From the NCBI GenBank assembly GCA_938014215.1, contig CALLRW010000023.1, positions 54,784 to 118,783 of the forward strand: DNA of 64,000 bases. Reading direction: 5' to 3'. The first letter of the stretch is position 1, and each line of letters opens with the position of its first letter. Made by a program: the position numbers and the translations under genes. The notes beneath the pieces were generated by a model. That model ran no database searches, was not told the origin of the DNA, and saw only the letters and a list, made by a program, of their open reading frames with translations. Below are positions 18,373-27,836 of the stretch, in pieces. This DNA is from an uncultured Alistipes sp. Its GTDB lineage: Bacteria > Bacteroidota > Bacteroidia > Bacteroidales > Rikenellaceae.

Positions 18373-21315
18373 TTAGAATCGCATGGTCAGACCGATGGTG
18401 ATCTGCGTGGCAAGCGGATAGGCGCTCGATACGTCCACGCTCGGTGTGAGGCCCGTGATCGAGACGATCGACGGATCGTTGCCCGAGTACTTCGTCAGCG
18501 TGAAGAGGTTCTTGGCCGAAATGTAGGCACGCAGGTTGCTCAGCACCGAAGGACGCTTCGGACGGAAGTTGTAGCCCAGCGTGATGTTCTCGAGCTTGAA
18601 GAAGTTGCCGTTCTCGAGGAAGTAGGAGGAGATCACGCCGCCGCCGGTGATGACGTTGGCATCCTCCAGGTAGGCGCTCCGCAGCACGTTGTCCGTACCG
18701 CAGCCCTGAAGTCCCATGCCGTACTTGCGCATGTTGAAGATCTCGAAGCCGAAGGCGCCGCGGAAGAAGATATTCAGATCGAAGTTCTTGTAGCGGAACG
18801 TGTTGCTCCACGAGAGGAAGTGCTGCGGCGTACCGTTGCCGATGTAGCGTTTGTCTTCGGGTGCGGCGGCTGAGGTGGGGATCTTCTCGCCATCCTTGTT
18901 GTAGACGAGCATGTCGCCCGCTTCGGAGACGCCGGCATACTCATAGCCGTAGAACTGGCCCACTTCGCTCCCCTCCTGGATGCGGAAGAAGTACTCCGAC
19001 GATCCCACGCCGGGCTTCAGATACATGTCCACGTAGGAGGCGTGGTAGACGTCGTTCGAGAGCTTCGTCAGCTTCGTCTTGCCCCAGGAGTAGTTGGCAC
19101 CCATCGTCCAGCCGAAGTCCTCGCTCTTGAAGATGTCGCCGTCGAGGCTCACCTCGATACCCGAGTTGGTCGTCGTGCCGACGTTGACCAGGATGTTCGA
19201 ATAGACGAACGGCGGCTGCGGGGCGGTGTAGTTGTAGAGCAGGTCACGCGACTGACGGGTGAACCAGTCGATCGATCCGCGCAGACGGCCCTTCAGGAAG
19301 CCGAAGTCGACACCGGCATTCACGCTGACGAGCTTCTCCCAGCCCAGGTTGGGGTTGGCGTTCACCGACGGGGCGTACCCCGTCACCCAGTTGCCGTCGA
19401 TGAAGTAGCTGCCGCTGGCGCTGTAGGTCGACAGCGACTGGTAGGCGTCGAAGTCCGAACGGCCCGTCACGCCGTACGAAACACGCGGCTTGAGACTCTG
19501 GACGATATCCTGGTGATCCTTCATGAAGGGCATGTTGGCGATCTCCCATGCCACCGAGGCGGCCGGGAAGTAGCCCCACTTGTGGTTGGCGCCGAATTTG
19601 GTCGAACCCTCCTAGCGGATCGAGGCCGAAGCCATGATCAGATCCTTCCAGTTGTAGTTGGCGCGGGCGAAGACGCCGATGAGCTTCGAGAGCGATTTGC
19701 CCGAGTACATCGAGGCCTTGCCCTCGTTCAGGTAGGAGCCGCTGCCGATGTCGTTGTAGCTGATGTTGTCGAAGGTGAAGTCGTTGTTCTGGGCCTGGAA
19801 CGTCTCCCACCACGACTCCTCGTAGGTGTAGCCGCCGACTACCTGCAGGCTGTGGTCCTCGTGGTAGAACGAGTAGTTGAAGAGCCACTCCATGTGGTTG
19901 GTCCACCATTTCTGGTACTGGATCGTGGCGCGGCCCTTGTAGCCGCCCCAGTACGACTCGGACGAGGTCGACGGCGTGTAGTAGTTCGATTTCAGATCGT
20001 TGTAGTGCAGCGAGTAGTTGAGCGTGGTGCTGAGGTTGTGCTTGCCCGTCTGGATGAGGTTGAGTTTGGCCTCGACGGTCCCCAGCAGGTAGAGACGCTG
20101 ACCGTTGTTGTCGTTGACCAGCAGCTCGGATACCGGGTTCTTGGCTCCGGTGGGCGAGGTGGGCTGGTAGAACGAGCCGTCCTCGTTGTAGACCGGCATC
20201 GTCGGGTTCATGCCCAGCGCCGTGTCGAACATGCTGTCGTTGCCCCACTCCTCGTTGACGCGGCGGGCGTTGAGCGACATGTTCAGCTGGAGGCGGTTCT
20301 TGAAGGCGTTCTGCTGCACGGCGATGCGGCCGCCGAACTCCTCACGCCCGGCGCGCAGGTCGAGACCCGTCGCATTCTTGTAGTTGACCGACGCGTTGTA
20401 GGAGCCGTTCTTCGAGTTGCCGTCGATGGCCACGTACTGGTTCACGTCGTAGGAGAAGTCGCGCATCAGCAGACCGTACCAGTCGGTGTCGTAGCCGTAG
20501 TCGGTGCCGCGCAGCGAACGGCGGAACTCGTCGGCGCTGAGCACCTCGGCGTGCGGTTTGGCGATGTTGATGCCGAACCAGCTGTCGTAGGTGACGTGTG
20601 CCGTGCCGGCCGCGTCGGACGAACCCCGGCGCGTCGTGATCAGGATCACGCCGTTGGCACCGCGCGTTCCGTAGATGGCTGCCGAGGCGGCATCCTTCAG
20701 CACGGTCATCGACTCGATGTCCTGCGCCGCGATGTTGCGGATGTCACCGCCCGGCACGCCGTCGATGACGATCAGCGGGCTGTTCGAGGCCGACAGCGAC
20801 GTGGCGCCGCGGATCTGCAGATCGGAACTCGAGTTGGGGTTGGCTCCGGCCGTGGTGTTGACCGTCAGACCGGCCACCTTGCCCGTCAGCATCTCCATCG
20901 GGTTGTTCATGCTGCCCTTGAAGAACTGATCCTTGTTCACCTGCACGATCGAGCTCGAGAGCTCCTTCTTGCTCAGCGAACCGTAACCGATGACCACCAC
21001 ATCTTCGAGGGACATGGCATCCTCGGCCATCTCGACGACGGGCTGCTGATCCCGCGCCACGAACGAGACGGTCTTGTAGCCGATGCAGCTGATGTCGACG
21101 ACCGACTCCGGGCTCGAGACCTCGAGCACGAAGCTTCCGTCCACGCCGGACGAGACGCCGTTGCTGGTCCCCTTTTCGAGGACCGTCGCTCCGATAACGG
21201 GACCGGCCGGGTCGACGACTACGCCTTTGACCTCGTATCCCTTCTGGGCGAATAGCGGTGAGATACTGCTGCACGCCAGCAGGAATCCCACACATAGTGT
21301 AAAGATTCGATTCAT
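18373..21315 (-). pseudogene. susC: SusC/RagA-family TonB-dependent transporter, interrupted by an in-frame TAG
   Basis: The frame runs 981 codons. A signal peptide (to about SPLFAQ) is followed by a CarboxypepD_reg-like domain (VKGVVVDPAGPVIGATVLEKG), the TonB box/plug (VVVIGYGSLSKKELSSSI...), and a 22-strand barrel ending ATQITIGLTMRF. There is no STN domain, as usual for starch SusC proteins not controlled by FecR. At 19614-19612 a TAG interrupts IMASASIR*EGSTKFGANHKWGYFP, where relatives have SIRYEGSTKFG. A single TAC or TAT to TAG change explains it. TAG is used as a normal stop elsewhere in the window (9115, 25067), so read-through is not expected. It may be a true nonsense mutation or a consensus error. 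Otherwise the protein is full length. Confidence 0.88.
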
Positions 21316-21340
21316 AAGCTCATAGTTGTTAGGTTATGGG

Positions 21341-22738
21341 TTATTGTTTGTTTGCGGTGGAGTGGCCGGGGTGTTTCTCCCGGATGAAGTGCACGCTGAG
21401 GGCGGCCAGAAGCATGAAGAGGGCGGCAAGGGTCATCATCCAGCCGGCACTTGCGCTGTCGATGCGCACTTGTTCGACCTGGCCCATGAGTGCATAGTCG
21501 CGCCCCGCGAGGACCAGCGGCTTGACCAGGTGGATGATCCCGCCGCCGAGCAGTCCCATGCAGATCTGGGGAATGGTGATCGTGAAGTTGAAGATCCCCA
21601 TGTAGGCCCCCGAGTTCCGGGCGTCGATCGCCCGCGAGAGGATGGCGTAGGGCATGGCCAGAATGCCCGCCCAGGCGATCCCGACGAAGATCATCGGCAC
21701 CATCAGCAGGTAGCGGTCCTCGATGAGCGTCAGCCCCAGGTAGCCCGCGGCGCCGCTCAGCAGACACAGTGCATAGATGGCCTTGTTGCCGTAGCGGTTG
21801 GCCAGGCGCGTCATGAAGAGGGCCATCAGGCAGGCCGGCACGGGGTAGACGGCGTTGAGGACTCCGGTCCACGTCTCGGCCGCACCGATGTCGACCGTCC
21901 CGGCCGCCTCGTCGATGAAGGCCGAGGTGATCAGCGGCTTCAGGTAGTTCCACATCAGGAAGAGGGCCGCCCAGCTGAAGAACTGCGTCACGCCAAGCTG
22001 CCACATCGTGCGGGGAATGTGGCGCAGCAGCGTCAAGAGCCCCCGGGCGGGTTGCGGTTCGTCCGTGCTCTTCTCCTCCGTGTTGTAGCGAGCGAACTTC
22101 CTGGGGGGATACTCCCTGACCTTGAAGGAGGTGACGAGCACTGTCAGCAGCAGGATGGCCCCTCCGGCGTAGTAGGAGTAGGCGATATGGCGCGAGACGC
22201 CCCCCTCGACCGGCGAGTCGGAGACGCCGCACCAGGTCATGATAAGCGGAAGAAGAGCCCCGATGACGGCCCCGAGGTTGATCAGAAAGGTCTGGATGAC
22301 GAACCCCTCGGTCTTCTGCGAATCGTCGAGCATGTCGGTGACCAGTGCCCGGAAGGGCTGCATCGTGATGTTGAACGAGAGGTCCATGAACAGCAGGATC
22401 AGTGCCCCCATCACCAGCGGGGCGAAGGCCAGCAGCGTCGGGCAGTTGGGCATCAGCAGAAGGGCGATCGTCGAGATGACGGCACCGCCGAGAATGTAGG
22501 GGATCCGACGTCCCAGACGCGTCCATGTCCGGTCGGAAAAGAGACCCACGATGGGTTGAACGATCAATCCGGCAAGGGGCGCCGCCAGCCAGAAGTAGCT
22601 CAGGTGACTCAGGTCGGCCCCCATCGACTGCAGAATGCTCGACGTGTTGGAGTTCTGCAGCGAATAGCCGATCTGTACGCCCAGGAAGCCGAAGCTGAGA
22701 TTCCAGATCTGCCAGAAGGAGAGTTCCGGTTTTTTCAT
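21341..22738 (-). CDS. MFS sugar transporter (SLC45/maltose-sucrose symporter-like)
   Basis: 465 residues with about twelve membrane segments. The opening MKKPELSFWQIWNLSFGFLG and the loop after helix 2-3, SDRTWTRLGRRIPYI, are typical of the SLC45-like MFS branch that carries maltose or sucrose with protons. It is the first gene of the starch operon, 25 bases before susC, and faces the divergent two-component system. Its probable job is to bring maltose or short maltodextrins from the periplasm into the cytoplasm, where MalQ and the leaderless SusA could act. Its mRNA leader (CAACCTAAAAC, five bases before the AUG) is complementary to the putative small RNAs at 31.4-32.1 kb. Confidence 0.92.
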   Translation of the reverse strand: MKKPELSFWQIWNLSFGFLGVQIGYSLQNSNTSSILQSMGADLSHLSYFWLAAPLAGLIVQPIVGLFSDRTWTRLGRRIPYILGGAVISTIALLLMPNCPTLLAFAPLVMGALILLFMDLSFNITMQPFRALVTDMLDDSQKTEGFVIQTFLINLGAVIGALLPLIMTWCGVSDSPVEGGVSRHIAYSYYAGGAILLLTVLVTSFKVREYPPRKFARYNTEEKSTDEPQPARGLLTLLRHIPRTMWQLGVTQFFSWAALFLMWNYLKPLITSAFIDEAAGTVDIGAAETWTGVLNAVYPVPACLMALFMTRLANRYGNKAIYALCLLSGAAGYLGLTLIEDRYLLMVPMIFVGIAWAGILAMPYAILSRAIDARNSGAYMGIFNFTITIPQICMGLLGGGIIHLVKPLVLAGRDYALMGQVEQVRIDSASAGWMMTLAALFMLLAALSVHFIREKHPGHSTANKQ

Positions 22739-22762
22739 TTCAGGTTTTAGGTTGTTTTCGAT

Positions 22763-22781
22763 TGGTAATACTAAATTACCA
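22763..22781. promoter_or_regulatory. Palindrome in the starch operon/two-component intergenic region
   Basis: TGGTAAT-N5-ATTACCA is a perfect 7-bp inverted repeat with a five-base spacer. It lies 25 bases before the MFS start and about 145 bases before the kinase start. It is a candidate binding site for the LytTR response regulator; function is inferred only from position. Confidence 0.45.
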
Positions 22782-22893
22782 TAAATAAATCTTACCCGAA
22801 AGCGTTCGGGGATGAATGGCCGGATCGATCGGATGAATTGTCGTTTTTGTATGACGAAAATAATACAAATGGCGTTTTTTCGCGAATATTTTG

Positions 22894-22901
22894 TATCTTC
22901 G
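22894..22901 (+). promoter_or_regulatory. -7 box of the histidine kinase promoter
   Basis: TATCTTCG, one base off TAnnTTTG, lies 26 bases before the kinase ATG. Confidence 0.5.
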
Positions 22902-22926
22902 GGTAAACAAAGCCCTCTGTCCGAGT

Positions 22927-24312
22927 ATGAAACCGTTGAGTATTCAGGGAATTATCCACCTGTTCGCCCTGCTCCACGCGGTCGTTACGCTGATCTGCCG
23001 TATGACCGGGTACGAGGATTCGCTGCTGCTGACCATCCTGACGATGTCGATGGCCGTGATCCTCTGTACGAGGCTGGCCCTGAAGGTCGAACTCATTGCG
23101 GCTACGGTAATTGTTGTCAATGTGGCGGGATATCTGCTCGGAACGATCGGAGGCGAAGCGTTCGGTCTGGTAATCCACAACCCCTGTATCGTCCATTCGC
23201 TGGCAACGCTGCTCACTACCGAGATTCTCGGCTGGGGAATCGTCGGATCGACCAAACTCCTCCGTTCAGAAGCCGCCTCCGAGGCCCAGGTCCGCATCCT
23301 GCACTATCCCCGCCTGCGGGGGCTGATCCTCATCTTCATCGTCATCTTCTGCTTCCGGCTCGGGTTCGGACTCCTCTTCTCGACGCGGCTGTTCAGCAGC
23401 TGGGACTTCGTCGACGTGGTCCGACGCGTCTTCTCGAATTCGGCGGCCATCATCATCCTCGTCTGTCTCAACATTATTTATATAAGGAACGTCCGGTGGC
23501 TGAATGCCCGCTTCCGCGCTCCGTGGCTGCGCGTGGTGTGGCTGGTGGCATTCATCCTCCTCGCATCGGGGCTGGAGATGGCCATGGTGGGGTTGGGGCT
23601 CCCCTTCTCGCTGAACCGCAACTTCGGTGAGGAGAGCCTCCAGCTGTTTTTCATCTCGCTGCTGGTAGAGATCACGGTCTACTGCCTCGTGCTGATGATC
23701 AACTACGCCTTCATGGTGCGTTCGGAGATGTACGCCGCCCGCAGCAACGCCCATCTCGCCCAGTTCCGCTACCTCAAGCTCAAACAGCAGGTCAATCCCC
23801 ACTTCCTGTTCAATTCGCTCAACATTCTCGATTGCCTCGTCTGTGAGCAGAAGACCGAGCAGGCGAGCGTTTTTATCCACAAGCTGGCCGATCTGTACCG
23901 CTACATGATCCGAAACGAGGACGAAACGTTCGTCTGTCTGCGCGACGAACTGGCCTTCGTCCGCCTCTATGTCGATCTGCTGAAGGTGCGTTTCCAGGAC
24001 GGGTTCACGGTCCGGGAGGAGATCGAGGAGGAGATGCTGTCGCGTTTCATCCTGCCCTGCTCGCTGCAGCTCCTCATCGAGAATGCCATCAAGCACAACG
24101 AGTTCAATCGCGACCACACGCTGCAGATCCTCATCCGCGCCCGCGACGGACGGGTGACGGTGGCCAATACGCTGGCCCCGAAGATCTCCAAGGCCGCCTC
24201 GACCGGTCTGGGGCTCAACTACGTCCGGCGGCTCTATGCGGATCTCTCGGGCCGGCAGATCGAAATCGTCAAGGACGAGAACCAATTCAGTGTGACACTT
24301 CCTTTATTGTAA
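22927..24312 (+). CDS. LytS/YehU-type sensor histidine kinase
   Basis: 461 residues from the ATG at 22927; an earlier TTG start at 22891 overlaps the promoter. The first ~230 residues hold about six hydrophobic segments with no recognisable extracellular sensor domain. The C-terminal part is a His_kinase (PF06580-type) domain with QQVNPHFLFNSLN, where His292 is the likely phosphorylated residue, and an HATPase region with LLIENAIKHNEFN and TGLGLNYVRRLY. This class partners LytTR response regulators, and one follows five bases downstream. The gene is divergent from the starch operon, sharing a 188-base intergenic region, so it probably controls it. The usual SusR-type regulator is not in the window. 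Confidence 0.92.
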   Translation: MKPLSIQGIIHLFALLHAVVTLICRMTGYEDSLLLTILTMSMAVILCTRLALKVELIAATVIVVNVAGYLLGTIGGEAFGLVIHNPCIVHSLATLLTTEILGWGIVGSTKLLRSEAASEAQVRILHYPRLRGLILIFIVIFCFRLGFGLLFSTRLFSSWDFVDVVRRVFSNSAAIIILVCLNIIYIRNVRWLNARFRAPWLRVVWLVAFILLASGLEMAMVGLGLPFSLNRNFGEESLQLFFISLLVEITVYCLVLMINYAFMVRSEMYAARSNAHLAQFRYLKLKQQVNPHFLFNSLNILDCLVCEQKTEQASVFIHKLADLYRYMIRNEDETFVCLRDELAFVRLYVDLLKVRFQDGFTVREEIEEEMLSRFILPCSLQLLIENAIKHNEFNRDHTLQILIRARDGRVTVANTLAPKISKAASTGLGLNYVRRLYADLSGRQIEIVKDENQFSVTLPLL

Positions 24313-24317
24313 CCAAT

Positions 24318-25067
24318 ATGAAAGTCCTGATTGTTGAAGATGAAATCATGGCGCAAGCCAATCTTGCCCGTACCCTGGTACAGAACTTCCCTGATGTGAG
24401 GATCGTCGGAACCACCGGCTCGGTCAAGGAGACCGTGGCCTGGCTCACGGATCCGCACAATAGGGCCGACGTGATCTTCATGGATGTCGAACTCTCGGAC
24501 GGCGACTGCTTCTCGATCTTCAGCCAGGTGGAGGTGCGGTCGAAGGTGATCATGACGACGGCCTACGACAGCTATGCCATCAAGGCCTTCGAGGCAGGGA
24601 GTGTCGACTATCTGCTCAAACCCGTCGAGCTGAGCGCCCTGAAGCGGGCCGTTGCGCGGTGTCGCACGACAACCTCGCGGTTCGATGCCGAGATGCTGCT
24701 CAACCTGCTCAAGCCCGAGCGGAAGGAGTATCGCGAACGCTTTGTCGTCCGCTTCAACGACCGGATCATCCCGGTGCTGATCTCCGAGGTCGCCTATTTC
24801 TATTCGGAGGAGAAGATGAACTTCCTGGTGACCTTCTCGCAGAACCGCTATGTGATCGATTCGTCGCTGGATCAGATCTCGGACGAACTGGATCCGGAGC
24901 GCTTTTTCCGCATCTCGCGCAGCTGCATCATCTCGGTCCCGGCCATCGTGAGCATCGTCAAGAAGTTGGGCGGGCGGCTGCGCATCGTCGCCCGGCCCGA
25001 ATCGGCCTTCGAGATGATCGTCAGCCGTTCGCGGACGGAGGATTTCCTCAAGTGGCTCGAAAAGTAG
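24318..25067 (+). CDS. LytTR-family response regulator
   Basis: 249 residues. A receiver domain (1-120) has the acidic pair in VEDE, phosphoacceptor Asp56 in IFMDVE, the conserved Thr in MTTAYD and Lys in YLLKPVE. A LytTR DNA-binding domain follows (about 145-249: FVVRFNDRIIPVLISEVAYFYSEEKMNFL ... SLDQISDELDPERFFRISRSCII). It should be phosphorylated by the kinase encoded immediately upstream and bind direct or inverted repeats in target promoters. The palindrome at 22763-22781 is one candidate. It ends with a TAG stop. Confidence 0.94.
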   Translation: MKVLIVEDEIMAQANLARTLVQNFPDVRIVGTTGSVKETVAWLTDPHNRADVIFMDVELSDGDCFSIFSQVEVRSKVIMTTAYDSYAIKAFEAGSVDYLLKPVELSALKRAVARCRTTTSRFDAEMLLNLLKPERKEYRERFVVRFNDRIIPVLISEVAYFYSEEKMNFLVTFSQNRYVIDSSLDQISDELDPERFFRISRSCIISVPAIVSIVKKLGGRLRIVARPESAFEMIVSRSRTEDFLKWLEK

Positions 25068-25311
25068 GGGAGGAAGAAGCGGGAAAATCCGCTCCCGAAG
25101 GTTGCACCTCCCGGCCCGATACCCCTCGGGAGGATGTCCTGCGGAGTGGTACGGGGTGGATCCGTGGCTTTGCGGGGGCGGGGTGAATCCGTCGTGTTGC
25201 GGGGCGGATCCGTCGTGTTGCGGGCAGCGGGGTGAGCCGTATCGCCCGGCTTTTGCCCGCGTTGGGACCGACACAAAAAAGGAGCCTCGACGAAGAAGGA
25301 GGCTCCCGGGG
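25068..25311. other. Intergenic region with degenerate 21-bp repeats
   Basis: No gene was found. Three units of about 21 bases built on GGATCCGTCGTGTTGCGGGGC occupy 25158-25225. The tRNA-Leu terminator follows. Confidence 0.7.
25275..25306 (-). terminator. Intrinsic terminator of tRNA-Leu(UAG)
   Basis: GGAGCCTC (25281-25288) pairs with GAGGCTCC (25299-25306). On the minus strand it is followed by TTTTTT, six bases downstream of the tRNA 3' end. Confidence 0.85.
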
Positions 25312-25393
25312 TGCGGATAAAGGGACTCGAACCCCCACGCCGTAAGGCATCAGATCCTAAGTCTGACGTGGCTACCAATTACACCATATCCGC
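25312..25393 (-). tRNA. tRNA-Leu (anticodon UAG)
   Basis: Acceptor stem GCGGATA/TATCCGC, D-arm with GGTGTAATTGGTAGCC, anticodon stem TCAGA/TCTGA with loop CTTAGGA (anticodon TAG), a long variable arm, and T-arm GGGGG-TTCGAGT-CCCTT. CCA is not encoded. The long variable arm supports leucine. Confidence 0.95.
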
Positions 25394-25403
25394 TTATCTC
25401 ACA

Positions 25404-25433
25404 CAAAGGTAGATAAATTTTTACAATTCACAA
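25404..25433 (-). promoter_or_regulatory. Promoter of tRNA-Leu(UAG)
   Basis: On the minus strand TTG (25433-25431), 19 bases, then TACCTTTG (25411-25404), a full Bacteroidetes promoter match 10 bases before the tRNA. Confidence 0.8.
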
Positions 25434-25465
25434 TCCCGTTTTCCGTTTTATCCGGCTTTTTTGGT

Positions 25466-25473
25466 TACTTTTG
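25466..25473 (+). promoter_or_regulatory. -7 box that sets the FAD oxidoreductase start
   Basis: TACTTTTG exactly matches TAnnTTTG. Transcription would start near 25480, which rules out the upstream TTG codon at 25461 and supports the ATG at 25491. Confidence 0.7.
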
Positions 25474-25490
25474 TGGGTAATTTTTTCATC

Positions 25491-27065
25491 ATGCCCCAAC
25501 TCGTTACGCTCGTCCTCTCGCCCCAGCAGGCCGCCGATGCGAAGTGCTACACCTCGCAGGCCGCCCGCCGTCTGGGTATTCGCGAGGACGAAATCGCCCT
25601 GCTGCGTGTCGTCAAGCGTTCGATCGATGCCCGACAGCGCCAGATCAGGGTCAACCTCTCGCTCGAGGTCTATGTCGATCGCGAACCGCAGCCCGAGCCC
25701 GTCCATTTCGATTACCCCTGCGTCGAGGGGCGCACCGAAGTGGTGGTTGTCGGTTCGGGTCCCGCCGGACTGTTCGCCGCCCTGCATCTGATCGAACTCG
25801 GCCTGCGGCCCGTCATCCTCGAACGCGGCCGTGACGTCTCGGCCCGCAAGCGCGATATCGCACAGATCAACCGAAACGGGGCCGTCAACCCCGATTCGAA
25901 CTACTGCTTCGGCGAGGGCGGTGCCGGCACCTTCTCCGACGGCAAGCTCTTCACCCGCAGCAAGAAGCGCGGGGACTACAACAAGGCGCTCCGGACGTTG
26001 GTCTTCCACGGCGCTACCCCCGAAATTCTCTTCGAGGCACATCCCCATATCGGTACCGACAAGCTGCCGCGCATCATGCAGAACATCCGGCAGACGATTA
26101 TCGAGGCCGGCGGCATCTTCCGCTTCGAGAGCCGCGTCACCGATCTGAAGATCGAGCACGGCCGGATCGGCGGCGTCTGGTGCGGTGACGAACTGATCGA
26201 AGGGGCCGCCGTTGTGCTGGCTACGGGCCACTCGGCACGCGACATCTACGAACTGCTCCACCGTCGCGGCGTGCGCCTCGAGGCCAAACCCTTTGCCATG
26301 GGGGTGCGCATCGAACACCCGCAGGCGCTCATCGACTCGATCCAATACCACTGCGAATCCCGCGGCGAGTACCTCCCGGCGGCCTCCTATTCGCTGGTCA
26401 GCCAGGAGAACGGCCGCGGCGTCTATTCGTTCTGCATGTGTCCCGGCGGATTCATCGTCCCGGCGATGACCGACGCCGCGCAGTCCGTCGTCAACGGCAT
26501 GTCGCCCAGCGGCCGGACGTCGCCCTATGCCAATTCGGGATTCGTGACGGAGATCCGTCTCTCGGATTTCGAACACCTGCGCGCCGAGTGGGGCGAACTG
26601 GCCGGTCTGAAGTTCCAGGAGCAGTTCGAGGAGCTGGCCCGCCGCGAGGGGGGCGATCACCAGATTGCACCCGCACAGCGCGTGGCCGACTTCGTGGCCG
26701 GACGGGCCAGCGATTCGCTCCCCAGGTGCTCCTACATTCCCGGCATCATCCCGTCGCGCCTCGACCGGTGGATGCCCCGGTTCATCGCCAGCGAGCTGCG
26801 TCAGGGGCTCGTGACCTTCGGACGCCGCATGCGGGGTTACGTCACCAACGAGGCCGTCGTCGTCGGCGTCGAGTCGCGGACGTCAACCCCCGTGCGTATC
26901 CCGCGCGATGCAGAGACGCTCATGCATGCCGGGGTCGAGGGGCTCTTCCCGGCCGGTGAAGGGGCCGGTTATGCCGGCGGAATCATCTCCGCGGCGCTCG
27001 ACGGCGAGCGTATTGCCGATGCCGTCCGCCGGTATGTCGATTCGTATGTTGCCCGTAAGGTCTGA
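25491..27065 (+). CDS. FAD-dependent oxidoreductase (COG2509-type dehydrogenase)
   Basis: 524 residues. After a ~85-residue N-terminal domain comes a Rossmann dinucleotide site GSGPAGLFAA (near residue 88), then NYCFGEGGAGTFSDGKL and a C-terminal VGVESRTSTPVRI...FPAGEGAGYAGGI motif, all typical of the uncharacterised FAD dehydrogenase family COG2509. The substrate is unknown. The start is set by a -7 box at 25466-25473 directly upstream. The next gene starts three bases after its stop, so it may share a transcript with the glycan-transferase genes, though no functional link is evident. Confidence 0.92.
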   Translation: MPQLVTLVLSPQQAADAKCYTSQAARRLGIREDEIALLRVVKRSIDARQRQIRVNLSLEVYVDREPQPEPVHFDYPCVEGRTEVVVVGSGPAGLFAALHLIELGLRPVILERGRDVSARKRDIAQINRNGAVNPDSNYCFGEGGAGTFSDGKLFTRSKKRGDYNKALRTLVFHGATPEILFEAHPHIGTDKLPRIMQNIRQTIIEAGGIFRFESRVTDLKIEHGRIGGVWCGDELIEGAAVVLATGHSARDIYELLHRRGVRLEAKPFAMGVRIEHPQALIDSIQYHCESRGEYLPAASYSLVSQENGRGVYSFCMCPGGFIVPAMTDAAQSVVNGMSPSGRTSPYANSGFVTEIRLSDFEHLRAEWGELAGLKFQEQFEELARREGGDHQIAPAQRVADFVAGRASDSLPRCSYIPGIIPSRLDRWMPRFIASELRQGLVTFGRRMRGYVTNEAVVVGVESRTSTPVRIPRDAETLMHAGVEGLFPAGEGAGYAGGIISAALDGERIADAVRRYVDSYVARKV

Positions 27066-27068
27066 GCC

Positions 27069-27836
27069 ATGAAACGTGTCAAGGTAGTCATACCGGTCTA
27101 TTCGGACAAGCTCTCGGACAACGACTGGCTTTCGCTCGAGCACAACACCTCGGTGCTGCGCCGCTATCCGATCGTGCTGCTGCTGCCGCGCAGCCTCTCG
27201 ATCGAGGCCGTCGCCCGCAAGTTCCCCGCCGTCCGTTCGTACGAGATCATCCGCGTCTCGGACGGATATCTGGGCAAGGCCGGTGTGTTGGGATACAACC
27301 GCATGATGCTCTCGGCGGAGTTCTACGAACTCTTCTCCGACTGCGAATACATCCTCGTCTGTCAGACCGACGCCTGGATCTTCCGCGACGAACTCGAGTT
27401 CTGGTGCCAGCGCGGTTACGACTACATCGGCGGCGCCTGGTGGCGGGCCGGCCTCTGGTCGTGGCCCGTGATCCGCCACCTCTTCCCCCGCAACCGACGC
27501 CTCTACGGAAAGGTCGGCAACGGAGGTCTCTCGCTGCGGCGGGTCGAAGCCTTCCGCCGCGGCTGCGTCCGCTATGCCGACCGGATCGACTACTATCTCA
27601 ACCAGTCGCGGCACATCTACTACGAGGATGTCTTCTGGGCCCTCGAACCCCGCGAATTCCGGTATCCGTCGATGCGCGAGGCGATCGACTTCTCGTTCGA
27701 TACCCATCCGCAACGCTGTCTGGCCGTCACCGGAGGACGTCTGCCCTTCGGATGCCATGGCTGGCTGAAGCCCGCCCGGATCAATTTCTGGCGCCGCTTC
27801 ATCCCCGTTCCGACAACCACAACCAACCCCGAATGA
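27069..27836 (+). CDS. DUF5672 family protein (putative glycosyltransferase)
   Basis: 255 residues matching the DUF5672 pattern: VKVVIPVYSDKLSDNDWLSLEHN at the N-terminus, then the metal/sugar-nucleotide-like segment YILVCQTDAWIFRD, YDYIGGAWW, VGNGGLSLRR and YEDVFWA. The QTDAW and GNGG-S-R segments resemble GT-A fold transferases, so it is probably a glycosyltransferase, but no activity has been assigned from sequence here. Its TGA stop overlaps the next gene's ATG (ATGA), implying coupled translation. Confidence 0.85.
   Translation: MKRVKVVIPVYSDKLSDNDWLSLEHNTSVLRRYPIVLLLPRSLSIEAVARKFPAVRSYEIIRVSDGYLGKAGVLGYNRMMLSAEFYELFSDCEYILVCQTDAWIFRDELEFWCQRGYDYIGGAWWRAGLWSWPVIRHLFPRNRRLYGKVGNGGLSLRRVEAFRRGCVRYADRIDYYLNQSRHIYYEDVFWALEPREFRYPSMREAIDFSFDTHPQRCLAVTGGRLPFGCHGWLKPARINFWRRFIPVPTTTTNPE

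Noticed and set aside
19612..19614. Recoding of TAG as an amino acid in susC
   Set aside because: TAG is used as an ordinary terminal stop at 9115 and 25067 in this window, and there is no nearby recoding structure or suppressor tRNA.
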